In this document: positions 9,687-17,712 of the stretch, one piece after another
Numbering within the stretch: position 1 is the first letter of the stretch
How the letters are laid out: each line of letters opens with the position of its first letter
Assembly (NCBI RefSeq): GCF_000236805.1
Contig: NZ_AGFX01000012.1
Coordinates: forward strand, 434,001-498,000
Length of the DNA: 64,000 nucleotides
Source: Paenibacillus peoriae KCTC 3763
GTDB taxonomy: Bacteria > Bacillota > Bacilli > Paenibacillales > Paenibacillaceae
Direction: 5' to 3'
The notes under the pieces: generated by a model
The model's input: the letters and a program-made list of their open reading frames with translations, nothing else
Told to the model about the DNA's origin: nothing
The model's database searches: none
Made by a program: the position numbers and the translations under genes

Positions 9687-9720
9687 CCAGATCACTCCTT
9701 TCCGAGACACGATATGCTTT

Positions 9721-9749
9721 TATTCTATGCATGCGCCCGGAAAGGGGTG
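9721..9749 (-). promoter_or_regulatory. Sigma-K-type promoter for dpaA-dpaB
   Basis: The minus strand reads CACC (9749-9746), a 16-base spacer and CATAGAATA (9729-9721). This fits the sigma-K consensus of AC, about 16-17 bases, then CATAnnnTA. The spoVF (dpaAB) operon is known to be sigma-K controlled in B. subtilis. The site sits between the dut terminator and dpaA. Confidence 0.65.
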
Positions 9750-9755
9750 AAAAGC

Positions 9756-9788
9756 AAAAAAGGCTGCCCCTTTATGGGACAGCCTTTA
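9756..9788 (-). terminator. Rho-independent terminator after dut
   Basis: A 12-bp stem, AAAGGCTGTCCC against GGGGCAGCCTTT with one G-T pair and a 5-base loop, is followed by TTTTTTGC on the minus strand. It separates the M16 peptidase-dut unit from the sporulation genes dpaAB. Confidence 0.92.
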
Positions 9789-9939
9789 TGTGTATTTATA
9801 TTCATAAGCAGGCCATTTGAATACATGCCTAGAGCGATTTCAACTCGGTAATATATAGAGCGAAACGCATTAATTCGTTCACATGTTGTGCTGCCGAGCC
9901 ATGAAAAATGAATAAGAAATTTTATAGATAAACCTATAC

Positions 9940-10386
9940 TCAGCGTCCTGTATGACCAAAGCCTCCAGCACCACGCACGGTCTCAGACAACTGGTCTACT
10001 TGTTTCAATTCCACCTCAGGTACAGCCTGAAATACCATTTGCGCAATTCGCTCATTACGTGTAATCGTGAACGATTCCTCGCCCAAATTAATAAGAAGTA
10101 CCTTTATTTCCCCACGATAATCCGCATCTATCGTCCCCGGTGTGTTGAGACAGGTAATACCATGCTTGAGAGCCAGTCCACTACGCGGACGGATTTGTGC
10201 TTCCAGTCCCGCTGGCATCGCTATTGCAAATCCGGTTGGAACGAGGCAACGTTTGCCCGGTTCCAGCACCAGCTCGTCCTGTACCGCTGCATACAGGTCA
10301 AACCCGGATGCAAGCTCTGACATTTTACGAGGCAATTCAATATCTTCATTGCCCTCAAGTCTGTTAATTTCAACGTAAGTTAACAA
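9940..10386 (-). CDS. dut: dUTP diphosphatase
   Basis: Dut hydrolyses dUTP to dUMP, which keeps uracil out of DNA and supplies the thymidylate precursor. The 148-residue product has the five trimeric dUTPase motifs: [32 protein letters not shown] (with the catalytic Asp), the RIAQMVF strand and [10 protein letters not shown] at the C-terminus. I start at the TTG at 10386 because GGAGGG lies 7 bases upstream, and longer in-frame starts extend well beyond the family length. The start overlaps the end of the M16 gene by 17 bases. Confidence 0.95.
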   Translation of the reverse strand: MLTYVEINRLEGNEDIELPRKMSELASGFDLYAAVQDELVLEPGKRCLVPTGFAIAMPAGLEAQIRPRSGLALKHGITCLNTPGTIDADYRGEIKVLLINLGEESFTITRNERIAQMVFQAVPEVELKQVDQLSETVRGAGGFGHTGR

Positions 10387-11629
10387 AATAGTCCCTCCCC
10401 ATATCTTTAACCGCTGAATCACTCGCTCCGACCATCGACAGAGCAAATGGCTCCGAGAACATCCGATCCAGCACCTTGTTCACATCATCAGCCGTCACTT
10501 GCTCAATATGTTCGATCATTTGATCCAGCGTATAATGCCGACCCAGCATCAACTCATTTTTTCCAAGACGGTTCATCCGGCTGCCTGTACCTTCAAGACT
10601 TAAAATCAAGCTTCCTTTTAACTGCTCCTTGCCTTTATGAAGCTCATTAGCGTCCAATCCGTTGATAGCCACATCCTGCAGCAGCTCCAGCGTCAAATCC
10701 AGCACGTCCTTCGTTTGCTTAGGGGCCGTCCCTGCATAGATCGTGAACAAGCCGCTATCTGCATGAGAGCTATGATAGGAATAAACCGAATAAGCCAGCC
10801 CGCGCTTTTCCCGAATTTCTTGAAACAAACGTGAGCTCATGCCGCCGCCGATCGCATTATTCAGCAAGACCATAGCATACTGTAGTTCGTCGCCAGTTGC
10901 AAATCCGGGCAGGGACAAGCAAATGTGATTCTGCTCCGTCGCTTTCTCATGATACAGCAGCTCACCGTTAAACGCAGGCAGTGTCAGCGGCGAAGCGGTG
11001 CCATGATTATCAAAATGTCCAAAATGTTGCTCCAGCAATTCGATAAGTCGATCGTCCACATTGCCAGCCACACTGATAACTGTATTATCAACTGTATAAT
11101 GCTCCTTCATGTAGTGGCTGAGATGTGAGCTATCCATAGCAAGCAAATGCCCTTCGGTTCCGAGAATTGGAAAAGCCAGTGGATGTTCACCATAAGCTGC
11201 CCGGGATACAAGATCATGCACCATATCATCCGGTGTGTCCTCGTACATGGAGATTTCCTCAAGAATCACATTTTTCTCTCTCGCTAGTTCATCACGATCC
11301 AATTTGGAATGAAAGAACATATCAGACAACACATCAACCGCGATTGGCAGATGCTCATCCAGCACTTTCGCATAATAGCAGGTATATTCCTTGGAAGTGA
11401 ACGCATTTACATTTCCCCCGATAGCGTCGAATTGCTCGGCAATTTCCTTGGCGTTAAAGCGCTCTGTTCCTTTGAAAAGCATGTGTTCAATAAAATGAGA
11501 AATACCGCTATTGTTCGGTGTTTCATTCCGGGACCCGGTTTTAACCCAGATGCCAAAAGAAACTGAACGCACGGTTGGAATTTTTTCAATGACCACTCTT
11601 AGGCCGTTTTTGAGTTGAATTCTTTCCAC
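10370..11629 (-). CDS. mlpA: M16 family zinc metallopeptidase (MlpA/YmxG type)
   Basis: This is a pitrilysin/processing-peptidase-like enzyme of 419 residues. The inverted zinc motif HFIEHMLF (HxxEH) lies near residue 53, the downstream glutamate region in [17 protein letters not shown], and the second half has the C-terminal M16 domain with [16 protein letters not shown] near 270. I chose the GTG at 11629 because AGGAGGG stands 8 bases upstream and the product then begins VERIQLKNG, as family members do. Substrates are unknown. It lies between ylxY and dut, equivalent to ymxG in B. subtilis. Confidence 0.93.
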   Translation of the reverse strand: MERIQLKNGLRVVIEKIPTVRSVSFGIWVKTGSRNETPNNSGISHFIEHMLFKGTERFNAKEIAEQFDAIGGNVNAFTSKEYTCYYAKVLDEHLPIAVDVLSDMFFHSKLDRDELAREKNVILEEISMYEDTPDDMVHDLVSRAAYGEHPLAFPILGTEGHLLAMDSSHLSHYMKEHYTVDNTVISVAGNVDDRLIELLEQHFGHFDNHGTASPLTLPAFNGELLYHEKATEQNHICLSLPGFATGDELQYAMVLLNNAIGGGMSSRLFQEIREKRGLAYSVYSYHSSHADSGLFTIYAGTAPKQTKDVLDLTLELLQDVAINGLDANELHKGKEQLKGSLILSLEGTGSRMNRLGKNELMLGRHYTLDQMIEHIEQVTADDVNKVLDRMFSEPFALSMVGASDSAVKDMGRDYFVNLR

Positions 11630-11695
11630 GATTGGCCCTCCTAAACTGAATTGCATACTTAGCCATAATGTTCAATCCTAACAGAAAAAAGACGT

Positions 11696-12700
11696 TCACT
11701 CAACCGGAGCAGGTAGCTGCCGATCAGAGGAAAGCGTCTGACTGACAGTTCCGAGCACGAGTCCTTTACTCCGAATGGCATGAATCATGCCTTTGAGAGC
11801 CGCCGCCGAGGAATCCGTAGGGTGCATTAATATCAGGGAGCCTGATTCAACCTGACTACTGATTTTGTTAACCACCGATTCTGGCGACGGATGCCTCCAG
11901 TCTACGGTGTCCAATGTCCACAGCACGGTTTTGAGTCCGAGTTCTGCGGCCAGATCAACGGTTTGCTGATTAAAATCACCTGACGGCGGGGCAAACCAGC
12001 TGTTTTTCACACTCAATATTTCTTGAAGAAGCACTTCCGTCTTCTGTATTTCTTGTGTGGCCCTTTCCCGACTCAGACGGCTCATATCCGGATGAGAGTA
12101 GGCATGATTCGAAAGCTCATGTCCTCTTTTTTGAATCTCCTTGGCGAGTTCAGGATTTTTTTTCAACCAGCTTCCATCCAGAAAAAACGTAGCCTTAACC
12201 TTTTCCTGATCCAGCGTATTCAGTATCGGTACAACATACTCGTTTCCCCAAGCCACATTGATCATGAAGGAGACCATCGGCTTCTCAGGATTCCCCTTGT
12301 AGATCGGTACATTACCCAGCTGGTTCAAATGTACTTTGGGTGCCAATTGCCGATACACATACTGGATTGGGCGGTCTGGAGCTTTAATCGCTTTGCGATA
12401 GGTGGCATCCAGGTCGACCTCCAGTCCGTTATAGCCCGGAATAGCCTTCCATACTCTGTCGATCTTGGCATCAACCGGTTCCCGCCGCTGACGGGCTGCT
12501 TCGGCACGTAGTCGCTGCATAAGCGCATTATCAGGTACAGCTGCAACTCCCATTGTTGTTACAGCCTCTGGCTCGTTCCCCCTTATGCCTTGTCCATCAC
12601 GTAATTGACCAATGTATTCACGAATCCCGCTAAATTGCCCGATAATCAGCGTGATAGCCAAACTGGTTACAACCCACACTGCTCTCTTTGCCCTTCTCAT
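11696..12700 (-). CDS. ylxY: YlxY-type sporulation polysaccharide deacetylase homologue
   Basis: This 334-residue protein of the NodB polysaccharide deacetylase superfamily is anchored by an N-terminal hydrophobic segment (about residues 6-24). The NodB-like domain covers about 140-320. The metal-ligand histidines are visible in ELSNHAYSHPDM and the later strand in NSWFAPPSGDF, but the usual Asp-Asp of motif 1 is replaced by MINVAWGNEY. Catalysis is therefore doubtful. The family is linked to sporulation, and the position beside pnp matches B. subtilis. The ATG at 12700 follows GGAGGATGAAGGG. Confidence 0.9.
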   Translation of the reverse strand: MRRAKRAVWVVTSLAITLIIGQFSGIREYIGQLRDGQGIRGNEPEAVTTMGVAAVPDNALMQRLRAEAARQRREPVDAKIDRVWKAIPGYNGLEVDLDATYRKAIKAPDRPIQYVYRQLAPKVHLNQLGNVPIYKGNPEKPMVSFMINVAWGNEYVVPILNTLDQEKVKATFFLDGSWLKKNPELAKEIQKRGHELSNHAYSHPDMSRLSRERATQEIQKTEVLLQEILSVKNSWFAPPSGDFNQQTVDLAAELGLKTVLWTLDTVDWRHPSPESVVNKISSQVESGSLILMHPTDSSAAALKGMIHAIRSKGLVLGTVSQTLSSDRQLPAPVE

Positions 12701-12810
12701 GATCCCTTCATCCTCCCGCCCGTTTGTCCACATTGTATGCGGGGAGGACAAGAACTATGACGCAGTAAGCTTCTATAAGCCCAGTTCGGCACAGCTTGTG
12801 CGTATGTATG

Positions 12811-12844
12811 AAAAAAGAGCCAGAAACGTAGCTCTGCCTCTTTC
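12811..12844 (-). terminator. Rho-independent terminator after pnp
   Basis: The minus strand has AAAGAGGCAGA pairing with TCTGGCTCTTT around a GCTACGT loop, with one G-G mismatch, followed by six T. It lies about 85 bases after the pnp stop. Confidence 0.8.
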
Positions 12845-12872
12845 CAAATGCTTAAATCATGCTATTCAAATC

Positions 12873-12890
12873 CCGTGTTCTGTAACACGG
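12873..12890 (-). repeat. Short inverted repeat between pnp and its terminator
   Basis: A perfect 7-bp inverted repeat, CCGTGTT and AACACGG, flanks a 4-base loop 38 bases after the pnp stop. It lacks a T-tract, so it is more likely a 3' stabilising hairpin or a protein site than a terminator. Confidence 0.5.
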
Positions 12891-12928
12891 ATAGGCTTCC
12901 TGTTGCTTGTGGTCCGCGATACCAGCAC

Positions 12929-15031
12929 CTAGGACTTCGCAGGAGCTTCAGCCGTCAGAACCGCTTTACGGGACAAATTGACACGACCTTGCTGATCGAT
13001 TTCAGTTACTTTCACCGTAATCGTATCTCCAATCGCAATCACATCCTCAACTTTGGCTACACGCTCAGTAGACAGTTGAGAAATATGAACCAGACCGTCC
13101 TTGCCCGGTAAAATCTCGACGAATGCACCGAATTTTTCAATCCGTTTCACTGTACCGATGTAAATTTCACCGACCACAACTTCCTTAACGATACCTTCAA
13201 TAATGGAGCGTGCCTTTTCATTCATCTCTTGGTTTGTGGAAGCGATGAACACACGACCATCCTGTTCGATATCAATTTTCACGCCGGTTTCTTCGATGAT
13301 TTTGTTAATGATTTTACCACCTGCACCAATAACATCACGGATTTTATCCGGATTAATATGCATCGTCATAATTTTTGGAGCGTACGGAGACAACTGCTCG
13401 CGCGGCTTTTGGATGGCTTCCATCATCTTGCCAAGAATGAACAAACGTCCTTCTCTAGCTTGCTTGAGCGCATCCTGCAAAATTTCACGGTCAATACCGT
13501 CAATTTTAATGTCCATTTGAATGGCAGTTACACCTTCTGCTGTACCAGCCACTTTAAAGTCCATATCGCCTAGATGATCTTCCATGCCTTGAATATCCGT
13601 CAGCACGGAAACATGATCTCCGTCCTTGATCAAGCCCATAGCTACACCTGCAACTGGAGCCTTGATCGGTACACCTGCATCCATCATAGCCAGTGTGCTT
13701 GCGCAAATACTAGCTTGGGAGGTTGAACCGTTCGATTCCAGCACCTCGGAAACCAGACGGATGGTATATGGAAATTCAGTTTCGGAAGGAATTACTTTGG
13801 AAAGCGCACGCTCACCAAGCGCACCATGTCCAATTTCACGTCGACCCGGCGCACGCAAAGGACGAGCCTCACCTACGCTGAATGGAGGGAAATTGTAATG
13901 ATGCATGAAGCGTTTCGTTTCTTCCAGATCAATACCGTCCAGAATTTGTACGTCACCCAATGCACCAAGTGTACAAACGCTGAGCGCTTGCGTTTGACCG
14001 CGTGTAAACAAGCCCGAGCCATGCGTACGCGGCAAAATGCTCGTGTCGCTTTCGATCGGACGAATTTCATTAAGCTTTCGACCGTCAGGGCGCACTTTAT
14101 CATGCGTAATCAGACGACGAACTTCCTCTTTAACGATATCATAGAGAACTTCGCTCACGTCTTTCAAAAGCTCAGGCGTCTCTATGTATTGCGCTTCAAA
14201 GTGAGCAACTGTCGCTTCGTTGATTGCATCAATCGCCTCTTGACGGGCATGTTTTTCTGCAATTTTTACAGCTTCCACCAAACGCTCAGCTGCATAAGCA
14301 CGTACTTCACTGTTCACTTTGTCATCAACAGCATGCAGCTTAACCTGCATTTTCTCTTTACCTGCCACTTGAACCAGTTGTTCAATAGCTGCCACAATGT
14401 TCTTAATCTCGTCGTGGCCGAACATAATCGCTTCCAGCATGACTTCCTCTGGAATTTCGTCGCCTTCCGCTTCTACCATCATGATGGCATCTTTCGTTCC
14501 GGCTACAACCAGGTACAAATCGCTGGTTTTCTGCTGCGCAATGTCCGGGTTAATCACGAATTGTCCGTTTACACGGCCTACAGCAACTCCACCAATCGGC
14601 CCGTTAAAAGGCACATCCGAAATGCTAAGTGCCGCCGAGGTTCCGATCATCGCTGCAATTTCCGGTTCGCAATCCTGATCAACACTCATCACCAGGTTCA
14701 ACACCTGTACATCATTCCGGAAACCTTCCGGGAACAATGGGCGAATGGGACGGTCTGTCAAACGGCTGGACAAAATCGCTTTTTGACTTGGGCGTCCTTC
14801 ACGTTTAATAAATCCACCTGGAATTTTCCCAACAGCATACAATCTTTCCTCATAGTTCACTGTCAGCGGAAAAAAGTCCAGATCTTTCGGTTCACGGGAA
14901 GCAGTCACGGTACAAAGCACAACTGTTTCTCCGTAGCTTACTTTAACTGCCGCATTAGCCTGTTTCGCAAGACGTCCTGTTTCCAGCACCAGCTTTCTTC
15001 CGCCGAGCTGCATTTCTACACGTTGCTCCAT
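12929..15031 (-). CDS. pnp: Polyribonucleotide nucleotidyltransferase (PNPase)
   Basis: PNPase degrades RNA from the 3' end by phosphorolysis and is a degradosome partner of RNase J and RNase Y in this group. The 700 residues show two RNase PH domains (about 1-225 and 310-545; the second holds [14 protein letters not shown] and the [10 protein letters not shown] strand), a linking helical domain, a KH domain with [12 protein letters not shown] near 565, and an S1 domain from about 620. The ATG at 15031 follows GGAGGG. The spacer from rpsO carries a terminator, a tandem repeat and two palindromes. Confidence 0.97.
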   Translation of the reverse strand: MEQRVEMQLGGRKLVLETGRLAKQANAAVKVSYGETVVLCTVTASREPKDLDFFPLTVNYEERLYAVGKIPGGFIKREGRPSQKAILSSRLTDRPIRPLFPEGFRNDVQVLNLVMSVDQDCEPEIAAMIGTSAALSISDVPFNGPIGGVAVGRVNGQFVINPDIAQQKTSDLYLVVAGTKDAIMMVEAEGDEIPEEVMLEAIMFGHDEIKNIVAAIEQLVQVAGKEKMQVKLHAVDDKVNSEVRAYAAERLVEAVKIAEKHARQEAIDAINEATVAHFEAQYIETPELLKDVSEVLYDIVKEEVRRLITHDKVRPDGRKLNEIRPIESDTSILPRTHGSGLFTRGQTQALSVCTLGALGDVQILDGIDLEETKRFMHHYNFPPFSVGEARPLRAPGRREIGHGALGERALSKVIPSETEFPYTIRLVSEVLESNGSTSQASICASTLAMMDAGVPIKAPVAGVAMGLIKDGDHVSVLTDIQGMEDHLGDMDFKVAGTAEGVTAIQMDIKIDGIDREILQDALKQAREGRLFILGKMMEAIQKPREQLSPYAPKIMTMHINPDKIRDVIGAGGKIINKIIEETGVKIDIEQDGRVFIASTNQEMNEKARSIIEGIVKEVVVGEIYIGTVKRIEKFGAFVEILPGKDGLVHISQLSTERVAKVEDVIAIGDTITVKVTEIDQQGRVNLSRKAVLTAEAPAKS

Positions 15032-15083
15032 GGTATCCCTCCATTTCATTTCATTGTAAAAGTTCTATACATATCCAGTATTT

Positions 15084-15108
15084 CCTGCGCAGGTCTTATT
15101 CATAAGAA
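15084..15108 (-). repeat. Two adjacent palindromes in the pnp leader
   Basis: CCTGCGCAGG (15084-15093) is a perfect 10-bp palindrome. TCTTATTCATAAGA (15095-15108) is an inverted repeat that can fold on the minus strand as TCTTA-TGAA-TAAGA. They lie about 55-80 bases before pnp. Bacterial pnp leaders are often structured and autoregulated; that role here is inference. Confidence 0.4.
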
Positions 15109-15132
15109 ATTCACATTCAAATAAGATATGTA

Positions 15133-15184
15133 ATTTCAAAAAAAGATTCTGCATTTCAAAAAAGATTCTCATTTCAAAAAAGAA
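15133..15184. repeat. Three tandem copies of an 18-20 base A-tract repeat
   Basis: The plus strand has ATTTCAAAAAAAGATTCT, ATTTCAAAAAAGATTCTC and a third partial copy, ATTTCAAAAAAGAAC, in direct succession. On the minus strand each copy is a run of T. The third copy supplies the T-tract of the rpsO terminator, so the other two look like duplications of it. Confidence 0.8.
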
Positions 15185-15245
15185 CCCGGCTGCTGTCCGC
15201 CGTCGCCTTAGCAGGGACAAGCGGTGAACAACCAGGCTTCTTTTC
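15175..15245 (-). terminator. Rho-independent terminator after rpsO
   Basis: The minus strand pairs AGAAGCCTGG with CCGGGTTCT (one bulged G) around a long inner arm that includes GTCC/GGAC pairing. This is followed by TTTTTTG. It begins about 20 bases after the rpsO stop and divides rpsO from pnp. Confidence 0.75.
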
Positions 15246-15263
15246 TCATTACATGTCTGAAAA

Positions 15264-15533
15264 TTAACGACGCAGTCCGAGACGCTCGATCAACGCACTG
15301 TAACGTTTAACATCAGTCTTCTTCAGGTAAGCCAAAAGTTTACGACGCTGACCGACCATTTTCAACAACCCGCGGCGGGAGTGATGGTCTTTCTTGTGCG
15401 AACGAAAGTGACTTTGCAAGTTGACGATGTTTTCAGTAAGGATAGCGATTTGTACCTCAGGTGATCCTGTATCGGATTCATGAGTTTTGTACTCCTCGAT
15501 CAATTGCTGTTTACGCTCTTGAGTCAATGCCAT
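15264..15533 (-). CDS. rpsO: 30S ribosomal protein S15
   Basis: S15 is the 89-residue primary binder of the 16S rRNA central domain. The sequence [16 protein letters not shown], the [10 protein letters not shown] turn and the [17 protein letters not shown] helix are typical. The ATG at 15533 follows GAAGGAGGTGA, and the longer in-frame start is not needed. It has its own promoter immediately after ribF and its own terminator before pnp. Confidence 0.98.
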   Translation of the reverse strand: MALTQERKQQLIEEYKTHESDTGSPEVQIAILTENIVNLQSHFRSHKKDHHSRRGLLKMVGQRRKLLAYLKKTDVKRYSALIERLGLRR

Positions 15534-15627
15534 CCTGTTCACCTCCTTCATTATAATCGCCACTAGCCTCGTAGCCGCCGGTGAAAGCGGACAACCAAGC
15601 TAAGGTTCATCGTTGTTTACACAACAT
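15534..15627 (-). promoter_or_regulatory. Structured rpsO 5' leader, possible S15 autoregulatory element
   Basis: The transcript predicted from the promoter has about 94 untranslated bases. On the minus strand, CCGC and GCGG can pair around a TTTCACCG loop, nested in a TTAGC/GCTAG helix followed by the ribosome-binding site. S15 represses its own messenger through leader structures in several bacteria. I see pairing potential only and have not fitted a covariance model. Confidence 0.35.
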
Positions 15628-15632
15628 AAGTC

Positions 15633-15661
15633 AGTATAACACAGCGCCTGTCTTATGTAAA
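15633..15661 (-). promoter_or_regulatory. Promoter for rpsO
   Basis: The minus strand has TTTACA (15661-15656), a 17-base spacer and TATACT (15638-15633) with a TGT extension just before it. It begins in the last bases before the ribF stop. Both hexamers and the spacing are good. Confidence 0.75.
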
Positions 15662-15665
15662 TAAT

Positions 15666-16610
15666 TTAGCCTAGTAGCTTTTTAGCTGTCTGTGCGTCAT
15701 TGCCAATTTGACTGATCAGCTCGTCTACAGAAGAGAATTTACGTTCAGGACGGATGTAATGATGAAGCTCAACCACCACAGACTCCCCATAAATCTGCTG
15801 ATTAAAATCAAACAGATGCACCTCAAACGACGGATTCAGCACGCCTTCATGAAAGGTAGGCTTAACTCCTACATTCATGACACCGCTTATCCAACGATTG
15901 CCTACGAGTGCCCGTACAGCATATACACCCTTGGCCGGAATTACGTAGGTATCATCCAGTTTGAGATTAGCGGTCGGAAATCCGATCGTGCGCCCCCGCT
16001 TCTCTCCATCCATTACAGTCCCCCGTATACGGTAAGGACGTCCCAACCAGCGAGACGCTTGGGTCAGATCTCCGGCCTGCAAAGCACGGCGGATACCAGA
16101 ACTGCTGACCTTTTCCCCATCCAGTTCAAACGGGGGCACGGTGTGAACAGCCATCTGCTCTCCACCAAGCTTGCGAAGCGTATCCTCATGCCCCGCACCT
16201 CGGTAGCCAAACCGAAAATCAAAGCCCACTACTGCCGTTTGGATTTGCAATGGAAGCAGTACATCTGTCATGAACGCCTCAGGGCTGACTTTGGAAAAAT
16301 CTTCGTTAAAGCTCATAATATAAAGAACATCCACACCCATGTCGGCCAAAATAGTCTGCTTGTCCGCAAGCGGTGTTAAATAACCTTCATAGTCACCTTT
16401 TTTCATGACTTCCTTCGGGTGAGGATGAAATGTCATGACAGAACCCGGCACTTTCTGTTCCCGAGCCAACGAAACGGCTTGGTGTATGACGCTTGCGTGT
16501 CCCAGATGAAGACCGTCGAACTGACCAATCGCCGTGACCTGTGGACGCCCCCATTGCTGTAAAAGCTCATCACTCAATGGATAAGATAATGAAACGGTAA
16601 TCATATTCAT
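15666..16610 (-). CDS. ribF: Bifunctional riboflavin kinase / FAD synthetase
   Basis: This enzyme converts riboflavin to FMN and FMN to FAD. The 314 residues comprise an N-terminal nucleotidyltransferase domain (AIGQFDGLHLGHASV near 27-41, then SSSGIRRAL near 170) and a C-terminal flavokinase domain from about 185 (RGRTIGFPTANLKL, GVYAVRALV and the GVMNVGVKPTF strand). It is called ribC in B. subtilis. It follows truB after a 166-base spacer with a terminator-like hairpin and a probable promoter. Confidence 0.96.
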   Translation of the reverse strand: MNMITVSLSYPLSDELLQQWGRPQVTAIGQFDGLHLGHASVIHQAVSLAREQKVPGSVMTFHPHPKEVMKKGDYEGYLTPLADKQTILADMGVDVLYIMSFNEDFSKVSPEAFMTDVLLPLQIQTAVVGFDFRFGYRGAGHEDTLRKLGGEQMAVHTVPPFELDGEKVSSSGIRRALQAGDLTQASRWLGRPYRIRGTVMDGEKRGRTIGFPTANLKLDDTYVIPAKGVYAVRALVGNRWISGVMNVGVKPTFHEGVLNPSFEVHLFDFNQQIYGESVVVELHHYIRPERKFSSVDELISQIGNDAQTAKKLLG

Positions 16611-16648
16611 TCACCTGCATTTCACATCATTTGACTAACTTCGTCAAA

Positions 16649-16657
16649 ATTATAGCA
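16649..16657 (-). promoter_or_regulatory. Extended -10 promoter element for ribF
   Basis: The minus strand reads TGCTATAAT, a perfect -10 with the TGn extension, 39 bases before the ribF start. The -35 region is only T-rich. With it, ribF can probably be expressed apart from truB. Confidence 0.45.
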
Positions 16658-16671
16658 CATTTCAAGGTAAG

Positions 16672-16689
16672 AAAAACGTCTATCGACGT
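16672..16689 (-). terminator. Possible terminator between truB and ribF
   Basis: The minus strand has ACGTC-GATA-GACGT followed by TTTTTC. The 5-bp stem is short, so termination may be partial. It sits about 90 bases after the truB stop and just before the ribF promoter element. Confidence 0.4.
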
Positions 16690-16776
16690 ACTTTCACGGA
16701 AGCCAGATCGCGCCTAGCGGAAGTTTTTCTTGCGATTATAAAATTGTTCAGCTCCGCTGAAAATTTATAAATTCTA

Positions 16777-17712
16777 TCATCTTAAAAAAACTTTAATTGG
16801 AGCGATCGCACCAGATTCATCTCGTCCATATATGCCTAAAAACGTTTTATCCTCTTTATACAAACGGAAGGGCTGGCAGTCGGTCACAGGTGGTGAAATC
16901 ATATTCAGCGACAAACGTTGACCTTGTAAAGCTGCAGCTACCTTTGCTTCGGCCACCGTATGCTCAGGCATATAGTCAATCGCCTGATCGGTTGCAATGA
17001 GCCGCTCACCCAAACTGCCATCCGCTACGCAGCGCTCTATCTCTTCGAACGTCAGGCAACGTTCCGCGGAAATTCCCGCAGACATGGTTCGCTCCAGCTT
17101 GACCATCGTCGAAGGATATCCCAACGCACGGCCAATATCAACACATAGTGTACGGATATATGTCCCTTTGGAGCATAGGGCACGGAAGGAAATATCCACA
17201 TACGATCCTGTCTGCTCGAATCCTGTCATCTCCAGCTCGTAAATATCTACTTCGCGGCTTTTGCGCTCCACGGTTTTTCCTTCTCGAGCCAGTTCATATA
17301 GACGTTTGCCATTCACTTTGAGCGCAGAATACATCGGCGGCACCTGCAAGATCGTACCAACAAAGCGCTCAAGCGCTGCTTTGACTTCTTCTTCCGTCAC
17401 CTCTACTGGGCGTTCACTTTCTTCAGTAACTGTCCCTGTAAGATCTTCGGTATCGGTCGCTATGCCTAATCTCAGCGTGGCCTGATACTCCTTGGGCCGC
17501 TCCTGCATGTATTCTACGACCCGGGTAGCCCGCCCCAGACACAAGGGCAGCACACCGGTTACCTGCGGATCAAGCGTTCCGGTGTGCCCAATCCGTTTCA
17601 TCCCCAGTAGACGGCGAGCTTTTGCCACCACATCATGAGAGGTAAATCCAGCGGGTTTAAGGACGGGCAAAATGCCTTCCCAACTTGCCTGTTCCTTCTT
17701 CATTGGGTTCAT
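16777..17712 (-). CDS. truB: tRNA pseudouridine(55) synthase
   Basis: TruB makes pseudouridine 55 in the T-loop of tRNA. The 311-residue protein begins GILPVLKPAGFTSHDVV, has the catalytic aspartate in HTGTLDPQVTGVLP near 45, and the later motifs SKGTYIRTLCVDIG near 182 and a C-terminal PUA-like region. The ATG overlaps the nrnA stop as ATGA with AAGGACG upstream. An internal ATG three codons in has no site of its own. Confidence 0.97.
   Translation of the reverse strand: MNPMKKEQASWEGILPVLKPAGFTSHDVVAKARRLLGMKRIGHTGTLDPQVTGVLPLCLGRATRVVEYMQERPKEYQATLRLGIATDTEDLTGTVTEESERPVEVTEEEVKAALERFVGTILQVPPMYSALKVNGKRLYELAREGKTVERKSREVDIYELEMTGFEQTGSYVDISFRALCSKGTYIRTLCVDIGRALGYPSTMVKLERTMSAGISAERCLTFEEIERCVADGSLGERLIATDQAIDYMPEHTVAEAKVAAALQGQRLSLNMISPPVTDCQPFRLYKEDKTFLGIYGRDESGAIAPIKVFLR

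Noticed and set aside
13826-15124. 432-codon open frame on the plus strand opposite pnp
   Set aside because: It lies antisense to the highly conserved pnp gene, its translation is rich in Phe, Asn, Arg and His without any recognisable domain, and it has no supported ribosome-binding site or promoter.
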